DNA of 64,000 nucleotides from Campylorhamphus procurvoides (GCA_013396655.1 WBMV01002770.1:868001-932000), one strand, 5' to 3'; positions 14,146 to 28,546 are shown, numbered from the stretch's first letter. Notes: generated by a model not told the origin, from the letters alone. Made by a program: numbers and translations.

Positions 14146-14430
14146 CAAAGTTTCACAGAGCCCCAGGATGGGTCAGGCTGGATGGACCACAGTGGGGCAT
14201 CTGGTGCCACCTCCCTGGTCATCCCAGAGCACAGGGCACAGCAGTGTGGCCAGAGGGGCTGGAATATCCCCAGGGAGGAGACTCCAGCCCTCCCTGGGCA
14301 GCCTGGCCAGGGCTGGGGCACTGCCCAGACAAGAAGTTCTTCCTCCTGCCCAGGTGGGACCTGCTGGGCATCATTTCCTGCCCACTGGTAAGTTCCAGGG
14401 AGCTGGCCCTGCAGCTCTCGCTGTTGGTAG
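14146..14430 (-). mobile_element. Diverged CR1-like fragment, minus strand
   Basis: The sequence TCACAGAGCCCCAGGATGGG at the left end, then CTCCCTGGGCAGCCTGGCCA and AGAAGTTCTTCCTCCTGCCC, follows the order of antisense CR1 3' ends (the last block is the TTCTTCCTAA region of other copies). The identity is by pattern and the borders are approximate. Several overlapping short open frames here are products of the G+C-rich repeat, not genes. Confidence 0.65.
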
Positions 14431-17400
14431 GTAAAAGTTAAAAGACCTTTCTGCTTGCTAAGCAGCTCAGTTTTGAGACCCTGATTTAATGTCTATTTTC
14501 CCCACTATGTATCTGAAATGAAGTCACACTGAAGGTTCAATTTGTTCTTCTCTGCTCTTTCTTTCATCCATGTTCCATATTATTACTAAAACAGATAGAT
14601 TTTCATGCTAATTTGCTGACCAGATTATTTTCCTCTTCCGACTAGTTTTCATAACCTTTCATCCCTTTACTTAGTCTTTTAAAGTCAAGGCAGCCTTGCT
14701 CACTTTTCTTCAGCTTTATTATGAAATTAATGAAATAAACTGGAAAATGAGAGCTAAGTACGTTCCACTCCTGAGCTTGATGAAACTCCTACAGCAGGAG
14801 AATTCACAGCTGTCCAACCCATTCCCTCATCGTGAGTAAGCACTGTCATACATATGGTGCACCACACTGACCTCAGATCTTTCTCACTCAGATTGCATCT
14901 GGTTCTCAATTAGTTTGATTTATAAAATGAAACATAATTGATGCCTTGGCAACACCACGTTGCTAGCAGCACAAATAAATTAAGAATGAGTGAAGTAAAA
15001 GACTCTTTGGTCATGTATGCATAATGGCAGGCTGCATAGATATGGTGCTATCCTGGGTTTCATCACTCACATTTGATGCTGTTTTGGGCTGGGTCATGTT
15101 TACATCAAAGCTCTGAAATAACTGTGTAATTGTGGTTGATTGAAACCACCAAAAAAAAGGTGCTTTCTGAAAGGATGGGATGCTGGGGAAATGAGTCTTA
15201 TTTTCCAGCATCTACGTACAACTCTTCTGTCTGAAAGTTTGCAGTTGCGAGGCTTGGGAAGGAAGAATTTGTCACCCCAGAGCTAAACTAAAACAGGAGG
15301 GAAAGTTTAAACAGCATTTGGAGCAGTAGTGCCCCCAGAGAAACACTTTGCCAGCTACAAAACTATGGAAAGAAATGCTGGGGGAGCAGCAGAGCTGAGC
15401 AAGAGCCTCGAGATGCCTGGAAGAGGACAATGAGCTTACCAGGTGGTCCCTCCTTGCTGGTTCATTCATCAGGTTGGCCTGTCCAGTCGGATGAAGGCTT
15501 GGTGGATCACATCTGGCTTAGGGTGGAGGAGGGAGGGAATCTGTCTGCAGTCCTGCATCCTGAATACAGGGGAGGAGTGAAGGAGGTTTCAGATGGGCAG
15601 AACCACAATAGACAGAGCCATCAAAGCGAGGAGGAGCGTGGCAGCTGAGCCAGCATTCCAAGAGTTGGTTCTGGCTCTCTGCTTCAGCTAGAGCAGCTTT
15701 GGGCACCAAGGAGGACTCATCTTCTTAGCCTACCCAAGTGGTGAAAAGCATATAACCCTGAGAAGAAGGTGTGAATCATCCAGAGAGGGTTAAAAATCTT
15801 AATCTTCACCTGTTTTGTGGTTCTAATGAGAAAGGAATCTAGAAAGAGCAGTGATCTGCATGCAAGAAGATGGATGGGAGAGACAGCAGCAGGTGTCAGT
15901 GAAGGAAGTGGCACACAGGAGTGGAAAAGTGCTGGCCTTCCATCCACATTAATGGAATCACTTCAGAAAACAACATCAGCTCCATCTGTGCCAGGGAAGT
16001 TGCTTCAAATCACACTCAGTTGATATGCATCATCAAGGAAAAACAGAACATCGGGCAAAACCAGAACAGAGTCCATAGTGAGGAAAGTAAAGAAAGAGGG
16101 GGGAAAGGAGGCAGAAAGTTATCAGCAGAAAGATATATATTGAGAATACTTTCAGCAGCATTCTCAGACTAGACAGCACTAACACCACTGTACCAGGAAA
16201 AAGTGTAACCTTGCTAGGAATAGCAGAAAGGAATCAGATCTATCACTTCAGCTGCACTGTGAAATCACACAGTGAAAATGGAAATGCATTCAGTGGCTGG
16301 CAAGACAGAACTTCTGAGCATTGCTGGAATGTATTGGGGTCCCTTGGCAATATTAGCATTAACTTGAAATTCTACCAGTCTTCTAGAATTGGAGAACAGT
16401 CTAAAGATCTATAGCACCAGTTCCCACCTCACGTGGCTTCAGCACTTTATCACTGGCAGAAAGAGCTCCTCTTTTTGAGTCTTTAGACACAATAGATCAT
16501 TTCACAGGATGACATTACATCTTAGGATTGTCAGATATGGAAATCAGAAAATTGATTACTTTCCTTACAAAGGATGATCTAACAGAGTGTCTGATCCAAA
16601 GCAGTCTCCATCAGGTGAATCGTCTGAGGACCAAGGGTGAAGGGCCCTGAGTACAACATATAAGGAACTGCATTTCCTCTGTTAGAGAAATGAATTCTTG
16701 CAGGGACTTGGCACTTGCACCCAAGTCTGAACACCCCCTTTTGCATATGAATCGAGGGGAAGCTGGAATCAGTGTGTTCCTTTTCCAGGCCATGGGATTT
16801 AGTTTCCAGGCCAAAGTGTAGTAGAACTGGCAGACAATAAGCAGAATGTGATAGCCCAGTTTGTTTCTAACCAAGAAAGGTAAGGGTACATACAAACTAT
16901 AGTTAAAAATTCTCTGACATAAGATTTAATGTCAGAGTAGTCTAAATGCACAGAACTACAATGCTTCATGGAGCTTATCTACCTTAACTATCACATCATT
17001 TGTTTTGAAAATATTTAGACCTTCCTGCTCAACAAAATATCAACACCTTCATGCTTTGTTCTCATTTCTATAACTTACAATGTCTTCACGTAAGCAAAAA
17101 AGAACTTAGTGAACAAAATCTTTCAACCACACTAAAAAAGGAAATAGTTCAACAATTTTATATTAGCAATTTCATTATTAACTCTATCACTCATAAAAAA
17201 AATCAATAAATTGAGGTTTTTCTGGCATGCACAGGTCATAAAAATATTGAACTTTGCTATTTAAACAATCCCAGTTTAAATGCCATGCTGAGAAAAAGAT
17301 TGATAGTATGATATTTGTAATACATTTTTCACACTAGGAACACTTCTGGAGAAACATGATGTGTGCCTGTGGATGGATGGCAGACCCTGACACACAAGTG

Positions 17401-20400
17401 CCAGATTAAGGGGTAGCTTGTGGGTTTTATCTTTTACTACATGGAATACTTTATTTTTAACTCTACTCCTTTCACACTGATTGCACTTTGTTGGCAAGTA
17501 TTCCTTGTGATTTCTGGTGACAAAGCTATCTATATTAAGAGAGATGTTGATCCATGCTGTTTCCCAGATTATGGAGCATAGTCCTTTACATCTTCTAGAT
17601 GTGATTCCATACCACTGCTACTGACAGGCAGGATGGAAAAATATTTATTTCTGAGATGTCAGACACATCTCTGAGCACATCACTTCATTTCACTTCTCAA
17701 GAAAACCACTAACAAGGTTGTGATTTGGTATGGTTTAGAGCTGTACTTTGAAAATTTAATTACTGATATGTAAAAGGAATGAGGATGATAATTAAGCACA
17801 TTAGAAATACAGAAACATGTGCTCTCCCTCGAGAAGTGCCATTGTGAGACACCCTCTGGCATGTGGCAGCTGGGCCACAAAGTTTCCCAAGGCTCTTGGA
17901 AAACTGCAGGAAAATGCAAAAATGTGTGAGGCTGTACCACTCATATCCAAGGGACTGGATGGGGGCTGTTCTGCTGGGTGTTGGTGGCACATCCCCCCAG
18001 AAATGATGGGTTTAATGATGGCCTCGCTAAGGCAATTTGTACCTGAGGCCAGCGGGTTAACTCGGAAATTGGGCAAATGGAAGGAGGGCAGGGAAACAGC
18101 AGAGCTGCCTGAGGAACATATTTGGAAAGAAAAGTCAATCAAAAACAGAGAAGGAGCTTTAGCTGGCAGCTGAGACAACGGCAGAGAGACTTGCCCAGAA
18201 ATGCCAAAAGAATCTGAGTCAGGGCAAGACTCATTTGAACACATGAGAGTTACTCTGGTGGGAACAAAAGACTCACCCTCCAGCTATGGATTTGACAGAT
18301 GCTGCTAAAAATATTTTCACGAAAAAAAGATGTGGGGAAAAATCTCGGGTTTACTGTATTAAAACCACAGTGACACAGAAGCACTTTAAAGACAAAAAAA
18401 AAATAAAAAAGCTCATAATTTGCTTTTATTATTTGGGATATCTAAAAGAGAGCTTGCATGTAATTGCCTTCCCCAGTTATTGTGAAATACTTTAGAAACC
18501 TTGTTTATTTATGGTAGAGAGGTGATGGGAAATAGAAAATATTTCAAACTAAGCAGCAGTATACAAAGGCATGCAAGCCAGTGACTGAAGTGATTATATC
18601 AGGCTATTTCCCCTTCAATATATGACATACTGCCTACCATTTCAAGGCAGCATAAGGAGGACATAAGCAACAGATTTAACTTGCTACATGGAAAGAACAG
18701 AAGAAATGGGCATTTCAACCTGAACACATTAGAGCTATCATAGGTATCATAGACTAAGCACTGCTGAGGAGAAATATTAATTTTGCTACAGAGAACCAAC
18801 AGAAATCAATTTGGACCAAACTCAGAACTCAGCTCACCAGATGGATATTCTGATGAATATTTTTGGGGAGAGGAGAGGCTGATTACTTGTAATTAGACTA
18901 TTACCAGCCAAATCAGGCTGCTGGACTTGTGCAGGAATATTAGCTCCTGCCACTAGGATTCCTAACTCCAAAGTAATCCCTGCCCACGGTCAGGAAACCC
19001 TGTGACAGCTTCTCCTCCATAAGCCCCAGCAGAGGTGTGGAATATCCCATTTGTACAGTGGAGATACACTATTTCTTCTCTCTGAAGTATTACTGCATCC
19101 AAAGGCAGTGTAGAACACTTGATTTCGGGTTTATTCCATTAGGAAACAGAATCTGGCATCAGAGAAATGGAATAGCCATGGAAACATCTTGTGGGAAAAA
19201 ACTTCAGGTCTCTTGGTGGCAAAGAAGTATTTGCTAGTTTTTGAAAGTAAAAATTGCATTGGCAGCCTATCCAAACGTTTGCATGTGTGAAAATGCCTTT
19301 ATCACAGAATCCTGCTCTCACTTGCACAATCTATGGAAGCCTTAAGAATTCAGTGCTGGAAACAGGTACTGCTGTGAGGGCATTGTTTGGGAGGCAGGAG
19401 ATGATCCCTGCACTGGCTTTAGACTTTAGGTGATGCTCTGTGAAGGCCACTCACCTGAAAAAGGACCATCAGTGAATGTTAATTCCATTTCCAGAGGTCT
19501 CATTTCAGTTTACTGATGCCATGACAGTATAAAATCTGCATCAGCTGTCTAAATTCCTGTCAGCTTTTTGTCATTTATTGTGATGCTACAGGTTTTTGGA
19601 AGGGTTAATTCCAGTCAGTCTATGACACATTGCTAGAGTGTATCAACACTTGTCTAACCATCATGTATTTCCATCCAAAGTTTTAGCTTTTTCTGGTTGG
19701 AAGTTTGTCAGACACACTACACAAAACAAATATTTCCATTTTTTCCCCCATTTCTGCTCCTGAGCACAAACCCAGCAGAAAAGACACTTGAAAAGTAAGT
19801 GCCCAGTCAGTTTGTAGGAGTTCGTGCAGTCAAGGATTTGCTTTGTCATAGTCACAGGTTTAGTCACCAGGATTAACAGAAAACATTGCGTGATTTTCAT
19901 GTTGCATTAACTTCTTATACTTTTGCTATATAACTTTAGTATTTCTCTGGTGAGGGGATAAAAGTTTATGCACCTGGCAATGTAAGTGATCAGTGTTGCT
20001 TGCATTACAGGCTGAGAGAGCAGGATTGCCTCACCTCAGATCATCACTCACTGCCCCTGAACCCGAGGCACAAAATCTGCAAAGAGTGCCCAGCATCAAT
20101 CTGAGCTCAGGAAGAACAGAGAGAATGGATCAGCACATATGAAAAATAAGGATTGCTAAGAGATGATCTACAGACATTCACTGAGATGCATGATGGCATC
20201 TAAATTGACATTATTTACATCAGAAAGGTACTAAAGTCTCTATAGTTTGGGGCATCTTATCTACTGAAAGGATTGTAAATATGGAATTATAGTCTGCTGT
20301 GAGCACTGGATAACTTCTATAATACCTAATATAATCCTAGGAGAAGTGAGAGGGTTTTGTGTTTTCTGATGAAGATGCTTGTGTCACTCAGTTAAACATT

Positions 20401-23198
20401 TATCAATTAGAAGGTGGCCAATCATAATATTTGCAGTGCAATTTAATTACTGAGGTATCCTGTGAACTTGCCTTAGGGCAATCTGGAAGGTTTTAAACAA
20501 TGGAATTAGCCTGTGTGCCACAATCTAAATTGATTAATGGCTATGCCTGTGTTCTGCATAGCAAGAGAAAATACCCCAGGCATATTCTTATATATTCTCA
20601 TATTTCCTTTAGCATGAGGGGCAGGAAGAGAACACTGCAGCTTTCTTCTCATGGCAGATGCCAAGCTGCACTCTCTGCCACCAATGTCACCAGATTCAAT
20701 GCTGTCATTACGTGGGGCAGAAGCCAGGGCCAAATGCCACAGTGACCTAAAGCTCTAAACAAGAACCCAAAAGGGCAATATCACGCCACAAATGCTCTTG
20801 AGGAGGGGCACTTTTGTTTCTCTCTGCCCTTGAGAGAACTTTGGAGAAAGGCAAGTGATGAAAAATTATTTAAATAAACAAATTTCTAGTTCCAGCAAAT
20901 AAAAGATTGGGTTTCTCCAGGAGGCTTCCTGGGAAAATGCAGTCCCTGTGTGATACATCTGCAGGTGGACAGCATTTCTGCAGAGCCATCACCACAGTCC
21001 CTGCTGCCTGGAAGACTTTGGCAGGGCCAAACCTCCAGGAGGAAGCTGAGGCTGAGGACACTTGATATCCAGGAGGTATCAAGGTCTTTGGCCACCAGTG
21101 AGAGGAAATGTTTCTCTGTTCCAAGCTTTAGCTTGTTGTGCACCGATGTGATCTCCAGAAATGAGAGTAGGGTTTGTCACAGGCATTTCCTGACAGAGCC
21201 TCTCACAAACCACCCCAGCCTGCCTTTTGGACAGCCCAGACACAGCAAAAGGAGAAATTGGACTGGTGAGTTCAGTTAGTTTAGGCATACTTGTAGGGTT
21301 TTTTTTTTCAGCAAGAATAACCACTCATGCTTATCTAGCAGATCTATGCAGGACAAAGTCATGGTCAAGTTCATTGTTTAAGTGGCATAACAAAAGAAAG
21401 ACTTACTGAAGATGAATGATGCTTAAAGGACATGAAAACTCACCTCAAGCAAATCATACCCTGATTTTGGCTTTTGACAGAAATATTTGCTTCCTGTAGG
21501 AGATCATGTCCTGGCATCAGCCCTGCACTGCAGCCCTGACTGAGCAATCTCCATAGACAAGGATGGCATGCATAACTGGAATTTCATTATTGGATACTGA
21601 AGGATTAAACCAGGAAAGTCTCTTCAAGCGGATTTTTAATTTCAAGAGATTTCACTTGGTTGTTTTAAGAGGATTTCCACATTTAACTGATTCAAACACA
21701 TTAAAAACTGTATAAAACTGAGTGGCAATGTAACAAAATTGAAGTTATTTCTCTAAACCTCGTTATATAGAAAGTTTCCTCACTCCCACTCAGATCAGGA
21801 CTCATTTTCCCCGCCTGTGACTGGAGTAAGAGTGGATCTTAAATAGGTAACAGATTGGAAGGACAAGGGTAATTAGTGAGGTGAGCTCAGTCTTCAAACA
21901 GGAAGAGAAATGCTAAGATCTTTTTAACTTTGTCATGCTGTGCCAAGCAAAGCACCTCACATTCAGGATGCTTAATTCAATTTGGGTTCCACTACTGATG
22001 ATTATGAAATGCATTTTGAAGAGGTTTGTTTTATCTTCTCCTGTAAGTGCAGAAAACACACACTCATTTCCTACATGAAAGTACAGATATAAGTAGAGAC
22101 ACACGTTGTGAATGCTAGAAGAGGAAAAAATGTCCAAAGACAAGAAAAATACAGGATATATTTAGGCAGATTTAAGAATTTAGGTTTGTATAATGTCACC
22201 TAACAAAACAGTGCCATCAGGCTTCTTGGCTGGAGCTAAAAATGAAATCAGTATTTTCTCTCTGATAGGTCATGTATTACTTTTACATCATACAGCTCAC
22301 ACATATTAATAGACTAAATAGGGATTTCCTTTATCATAATTTCAAATAAGAAAAATAAAAGACTGAATTTGACAAAAATTCCTGAAAGGGGGTGTTTTAT
22401 TAAAAAAAAAATAAAACAAAAAAACCCAAAGATGAAAAAACTTTGCTGAATATTCAACTCAGTACACTACATAAAGCACTGTTTATAGCATTCCTGGGAT
22501 CTTTCCGAGCTCTTTCTCACACGACCTTCAAATATATCTGTGTGCCAAAGAAAAGGACCAGTATAAATTTATTGCTCAACAATATTAAATGGGTCTTTTC
22601 TTTCCATCACGCGTCAAACCAAGTCCCCTTCCTTCCATGGCATTACAAAATGACATTCTGCCCTTCCAAAGTGCTCCAAAGTACAAAGTGCCCTTGGGGG
22701 CTTTGCTGAGTTAGCAGATTTCTCCTTCTAGTAAAAGTTCCTCACCAAAATACTTCAGAACCTTTATAAACACAACGAGCAGGCTGAAAAGGTGCTTCCT
22801 TTGGGAAATTTAGTAGTTATTTAATTTTATGTTCCCATCTGTAACCGCTCAGTATAGGGATCAACATTTATTTATCAACGCAGTTTCAGATTTTCATCTT
22901 ACAGCATATCTCTGGAATTTCAAATTAATAGAAATAATAATACAGGCAGTAAATCCATCCTTTCATTTTATTTAAGCCACTGAGCTGTCTCCTGGATCTA
23001 AATTCCATCCCCACTTTACTTTCTTCTTATCTATTGCAAAGTTATTGGAAATAGCTTAAGAGATAGAGCCAAGGTCCCATCGAGCAGATTATTCACACTG
23101 TAATTGCCCAAAGGACAAACTGGGAAAGCAACTGGAAGTCAACACAACCATTCAAAACTAAGGTCTTGAGATGCACATTGTGTATGTTTTCTATTTAC

Positions 23199-23316
23199 CT
23201 TCATTTTTCTTGATGGTGAAGTTGGGATTGTTGACCATCTCAGGGAGAAGGCTGTACAGGAAATAATGCCCATTCTTAGGGTCGTCTTTGTCCACAGCAC
23301 TGACAATCTGAATTAC
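23199..23316 (-). CDS. CDH8: CDH8 coding exon, middle of EC5 (118 bp)
   Basis: The acceptor is CTCTTTCTGCTGCAG before GTAATTCAG, with a good pyrimidine tract; the donor is AATGAAG|GTAAAT. It starts in phase 0 and has 39 codons plus the first base of an aspartate codon. It encodes VIQIVSAVDKDDPKNG with the EC5 calcium DxD-type motif, then HYFLYSLLPEMVNNPNFTIK and KNE. NFT is an N-glycosylation sequon and the PNFT(I/V) block is shared by many type II cadherins. The length of 118 bp is the family standard. The HYFLYSLLPEMVNN wording is that of CDH8; CDH11 has RFIFSLPPEIIHN. Retention of the following intron would add only glycine and lysine before a TAG stop. Confidence 0.97.
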
Positions 23317-25492
23317 CTGCAGCAGAAAGAGGCTCATTAACCCTTCACACTCCAGAGATATCTATTTATATATAGGATTCAAAAACACCATTGTATTCTA
23401 TTGGACACACCTAATTTCTCTGCATGCCACATTAAAAAAGCAAATTTATAACCTTTTACAGACCTTAGACTGAAAGTGTTGGGAACAGGAACTGGATCTG
23501 GCCCATTGAAACTGGTTCCAGACTAAGGAGCAGAGAGGGAGGAGAGCCAGAGAAGAGAGGCCAGGAAAAACTGCTGCTGAGTTTGGCAAGTAATAAATTA
23601 TTATTCAACAGTAAAAAGATGGGAAATTGTACTTCAGAAACACTCCTGGTGCCTATGGTGGTTTTTCTTTTATATAGCCATGCTTCTCTCTGGACCAAGA
23701 TACGTAATGTATCTTTAATCCTTTCTCTTTTCCCTCACCACTCATTTTCACTTCAACAAATACATAATAAAAACAAGTAACTTTTTATGTGAAATTTTAG
23801 ATGATAATCTAAATTGGAAAAACCCCAGAAAATATCTAACTCTAGATTAGAAAATATCCAAGTCTGAGTTTTTAATTTTTTCTTAATTTTAATAAACCCT
23901 CAATTTTTGCTGTACTAGGAACATATATTTGTTTGTTTTAAAGGATCACTATTAATAAAGGATTCCCAGAATACTGGAGGGTACTAAGGTGAGAAGAAGA
24001 GAGAATGGACAGATTGAATAACTTGGAATAACCAAATAGCTTTGGATGAAGCACCTCATGTGATCCATATGAGCAGCTCCAGTATCTGTAGTGTCTTTAT
24101 CTCCATTTACCCCTCTGATCTCCCACATTGCTCAGATACTGCAGCTGAGCATCCTCAAATCATACAGACTTGGGCTGGAACATGAGAGGAAGGAACATTA
24201 TCTTAGAAGAATCAGGAGGATTAATTAATTAATTTATTTATTATTTTTTTTAGTCTTTGGTGCAATTACCTTTGATTCCATTTGTTTTCCAGAGAAACAG
24301 AACCAAAGCCAACCATGGGTGCAGATCCCACACTCAGAGCTGAATTTCAGTGCTAGTTACCTCCTACTAGATGAGGTTTATAAGAAATTTAATTACAATT
24401 ATCGACCTTTCCCATGTCCATTGCATTCAATAACATGTTTGTCTTATGTATTTATTTTGCGATGCCTAAAGCAACGCACCAATAATTTCTTGGGCAATTA
24501 AATTCAAATTAGGAACCACTACAAATTTTATTTTTAAAGTGAAAAATGGAAGCAGGGTCTGTTGCTGTCCAAATTCATAGACATAGACTTTAATTTTCAA
24601 AGTTTCCCTAAGATAATGCCAATAACTAACAATTTATTTCAGTTTAACCACAGGGACTATAATCTGTATGTGTTACATATATGAGACTTCTCAAAATCCC
24701 ATTCTATGTTGTTCAAGAGTCAAAGAAAGCATAAAATCTTATTGGATAAGCACAAGGAGCAACACTAAAACATAAATATTTGAAATCATTTATGCAAAAA
24801 GATTTTTGAGCAGGTATTGATAAAGGCAAACATAATTTGTAGGAAAACCCAACCCAGGAAAGAATTTGAAGCAATTCATTCCTTGTGTAATCACATTCTG
24901 GATAGGTCAGATTTACTATTAATATTAAAAAATTACTAAAAATAATTTGGATTGTTTAAATACCACATAAATAGATATTTTTCATAACTGGATCTGCCAA
25001 GATGGGAACCTTGATGGAAGAGATTTCCAACACAGGTGTTAAAAGAGATGGACAAAAAAAAAGGGCAGTTTAAAATGGAATCCTGGACAAGACAGATATA
25101 TTTAGACATATTTTCAGAGCATTCAATTTTTCAAACACTGCTAGAATGGGAAAGCAATAGGGAAAAAGGATAATGGCACAGTGAAATCTGGAAGGTCAAG
25201 TGCACATAACAGGTGCAGTTTATCAGATTGCTGTCCAATTTTATCTGTGCTGGCCACAGGCCTGTTAATTCTCCCCACTGTTATGGGAGGGAGTTGCTGT
25301 AAAGGTTCCCTGCACCATCTCCAGGTTTTCAATTAACACACCTGAAAGGCAGGGGCCAAGAGCATCAGTAACAGGGATTTTCAGCTCACAGACATGTAAA
25401 GAAATAAGCTTACAATATCATCCAGAGTGGCAGTCTTCAAGAAACAGAAACTAGGAATCTTCTTTTTCCTTTTTTTTTTTAGGAATACAGAT

Positions 25493-25805
25493 CACAGAAT
25501 CACAGACCATCCTGAGCTGAAAGGGACCCACAAGGACCACCCAGTCCAACCCCTGGCCCTGCANNNNNNNNNNNNNNNNNNNNNNNNNNNNNNNNNNACC
25601 TGACCCTGCCCTGACACAGCTCCAGCCCTTCCCTGGGTGCTGTGCCTGTCACACAGAGCAGAGATGGAGCTGCAGACCCCGATGAGCTCTGCCCTCAGTC
25701 CCCTCTTCTCCAGCTGAACAAGCCAAGTGCCCTCAGCCCCTCCTCATTTGGCCCCTCCAGGTCCTTCAGCATCTTCTCTGAGCTCTCTCTAACAGCTTTA
25801 GATCT
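25493..25805 (-). mobile_element. CR1 LINE 3' end fragment with internal assembly gap, minus strand
   Basis: On the plus strand it starts with AATCACAGACCATCCTGAGC, then GACCCACAAGGACCACCCAG and CCAACCCCTGGCCCTGCA, is interrupted by 34 N, and continues through CCTGACACAGCTCCAGCCC and TCTTCTCCAGCTGAACAAGC. It belongs to the same subfamily as the copy at 54739-55062, which shows what the gap should roughly contain. Confidence 0.85.
25564..25597. other. Assembly gap (34 N)
   Basis: A run of 34 undetermined bases inside a CR1 copy. Judging from the related copy at 54739-55062, more sequence may be missing than the N run suggests: that copy has about 140 bases between the CTGGCCCTGCA block and the AACCCTGTCCTGACACA block. 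It does not affect any exon. Confidence 0.98.
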
Positions 25806-26258
25806 TTTTATAGATACTTCTAATTGTCCTCTAGAATTCTGCCATTCCAGTTCTTTCCATCCATTCCCTTCATTGTTTACCAAACCCTTCTTTCTCTGAA
25901 AAAGCACCAAAAATTTTATGCAAAAGACAAGCCTAGTGGAATAGTACATTTGTTGTGTGACACGCACACATCATGAAATTAAGAGTTAGTGTTCCCATGG
26001 CAACCTTACTTCTTTGTGCGTGTGCATTAAAATAAGCTCTTAAAAAAAAAACCCAAACGATAACATATATACAGTGATAAAAAGCTGTGGTATCTTTTAC
26101 TCCATAGGGGTGAGAAAAGTCCAGTAATTCTCATTACCATGTTTTTATAAGTGTGCTGATAGGCATATTTTACTGCTCAGCGTTGTGTGATCAAGGAGTG
26201 GAACACCACTGAAGTGATACTGCACCTCCTAACGTGTGGTGCACAACATGGCTGAGAA

Positions 26259-26875
26259 TCACAAAATCACAGAATCACAGGACTGTTCAGGCTGGAAAAG
26301 CCCTCCCAGCCCACAGAGCCCACCCTGTGCCCAATGCCCACCCTGTCACTGAGTGCCACGGCCAGTCCTGCCCTGGGCACCTCCAGGGCTGGGCACTCCA
26401 ACCCTCCCTGGGCAGCCCCTGCCAAGGCCTGACCACCCTTTCCAGGCACAAATTCCTCCTGCTGTCCCCCCTGCCCTGCCCTGTCCCACCTGAGCCCATT
26501 CCCTCTGCTCCTGGCCCTGTTCCCTGGGAGCAGAGCCCAATTCCCACCTGGCTCCCCCCTCCTGGCAGGGACTTGCAGAGCCAGAAGGTCCCCCCTGAGC
26601 CTCCTTTTCTCCAGGCTGAGCCCCCCCAGCTCCCTCAGCCCCTCCTGCTGCTCCAGCCCCTTCCCAGCTCCGTTCCCTTCCCTGCACACACTCCAGCCCC
26701 TCCATATCTTTGATGTCTTGTGGCACCCAGAACTGGACACAGCCCTGGAGGTGCCCCAGCAGTGCCAGCACAGGGGACAGTCCCTGCCCTGCTCCTGCTG
26801 CCACACCAGCTCTGGCACAGCCCAGGTGCCACTGCCCTCCTTGCCCACCTGGGCACAATGCTGCCAGGGCTGACT
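26259..26875 (-). mobile_element. CR1 LINE fragment, G+C-rich young subfamily, minus strand
   Basis: On the plus strand it opens with AATCACAAAATCACAGAATC, the CR1 terminal repeat, followed by GGCTGGAAAAGCCCTCCCAG. It runs back to the block GCCCACCTGGGCACA near 26860. It encodes relics of the reverse-transcriptase C-terminus in broken frames (for example LSLEKRRLRGDL), which produces the apparent 230- and 240-codon open frames on this strand. It is nearly identical to, and inverted relative to, the copy at 37288-38345. Confidence 0.9.
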
Positions 26876-28546
26876 TGCCTGACCTCTCCCTACAGATGTT
26901 TTTTCCCTCCTGGTAATAATATACACACCAAAGGTGTTCCACGGAACCAAAGTCATCAATAATGGTCATAAAGAAAACAAGAAGTGCTTTTTTGTGCACT
27001 GCATATTCAGTGAAAGTTAATACCCTTTGGCAGTTCAGTCTTGAAATTTCTGAAATTCTTACATGCAAAATTTCAACCTTGATGTTGTATTAAAACTTCC
27101 TGGGTGTATTTGATTCTGTACATACACTTAGCAGAAATCCAACAAATCAGCATATTTTGCTTAGCAGGCAGCTCTGGATTGTAGTGAATAGTTAAATGAT
27201 CCCCTAGGACAACTTGGCATTATAATTTGTAAGTTTGTATTGCATTTCTACAGAGCCACATAGGTCTGAAATAATACATATAAAAGCAAAGTTCTTAACA
27301 GTGTACTGTAACTACCTACATGCAATTTTAATACATGGTAAGGTTTAAATTCTTTTTTTGTGATACAACTTACTAACCTCACTTACAGTGGTTCCTTATC
27401 ACTAGTGAACTCTTTTCTATTTTTATTAACACTGATCTTCCAACTCTGACAAACCTTCTTGCAGTCCTGGTCCTGCTCATGGTTATTTCTGCATTACTTT
27501 GCAACTCAAAGTACCATAAGAGTAGACCTATCAAGGACAATTTGAACTTTGCCTTTTCAGCTTTACTGCCAGGACCTGCATTTGACTCTCCAGACAGACA
27601 AAAATCCATCTGAAGTTTTCTGCCATTAGAAAAAGACAATTCTAGTAGGAGAAGCCAATAAAACAGAGACAAATTGCAGGAAACTGGTGGAACACTGTAC
27701 TCAGTTTTATATTGCTCTAGTTTAAACACTGACTCCAGCACTGATATATTGTCTGCACTACTAAAGGGAAAATTTTGTAGCTTTATTTTGAGAAAACAGC
27801 ACTTCACTGGAAAAGTCTGGGTATAGACTGGGGAGCAGTGAGAGAGGCGCTTTTCTTACTCATCATTACAGGAGTTCTGTTCTAGGAGTGCAGGAAAACA
27901 ATTTAACTGTGCTGGAGAACAAGCAAGTGCACAGCTACAGCCAGCACACCATGAACGCTCTGGCTTTAGTAAGGAGAATTATGCCCAAAAAAACAGCTGT
28001 AACAGGGAAAGGCACAAGCTTTGTGGCTAACTTGGAGTTATTGTAAAGGTGCATTCAAATCTTTTATTTTCTTCCCCTTAAAACTGACAAAAGAACATTT
28101 CTGGCAACTTCCTGTTGTGTGCAAAAACATGCAAGGAGCACATAAATATGCACACAGACAAATATCTTTCCTCCTGCCCTGCCTTTCCCCTCCTATCAGC
28201 TGTGGCACCTCTACTCTCAGAGGTGGATGAAGGCAACAAAACTGCATCTGGCAACATTTTACATCAACAGCTTTTAATCCACTCTGTCACATCACCAGCA
28301 GCTGCACTTGCCTCTGCAATTATATCAGACCCCAAAATAGAACACTTAGAAAGTGAACTGCAAGAGACTGTTCAATATATTTAGTGGCTGCACATAAGGG
28401 CTTATAAACAGCTCAAATGTAACCACCCTTATGGTAATTCAAATTTGATTTAATCCAAATTTGATTTAAACTTGGATTTAAGTTGAACTGCGAGTGTAAC
28501 TAGACTGGAATTGCACAATTGCACCTTTCCTGCACATGTAATATTT

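Larger units (their letters stand above)
100..23198 (-). other. CDH8: CDH8 intron, 23,099 bp
   Basis: Largest complete intron, from GTAAAT at 23198 to TTCTCCAG at 100. It holds CR1 pieces at 1541-1913 (plus strand), 10418-10562 and about 14146-14430 (minus strand), a possible MIR-type SINE relic near 11455-11560, a 53-bp duplication at 7511-7610 and an AT palindrome at 6511-6537. The rest is unique A+T-rich DNA; many short open frames occur but none looks coding. The block 3640-3850, with TAATTGGCA and CAATAAACTTAATT, might be conserved non-coding DNA. Confidence 0.85.

Noticed and set aside
26267..27068. 230- and 240-codon open frames rich in Gly, Ala and Gln
   Set aside because: They fall in the G+C-rich CR1 copy; the pieces that look like protein are reverse-transcriptase relics in shifting frames.
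27379..27807. 142-codon open frame on the minus strand
   Set aside because: No known family, intron position and A+T-rich; its composition is not clearly coding. Treated as chance.
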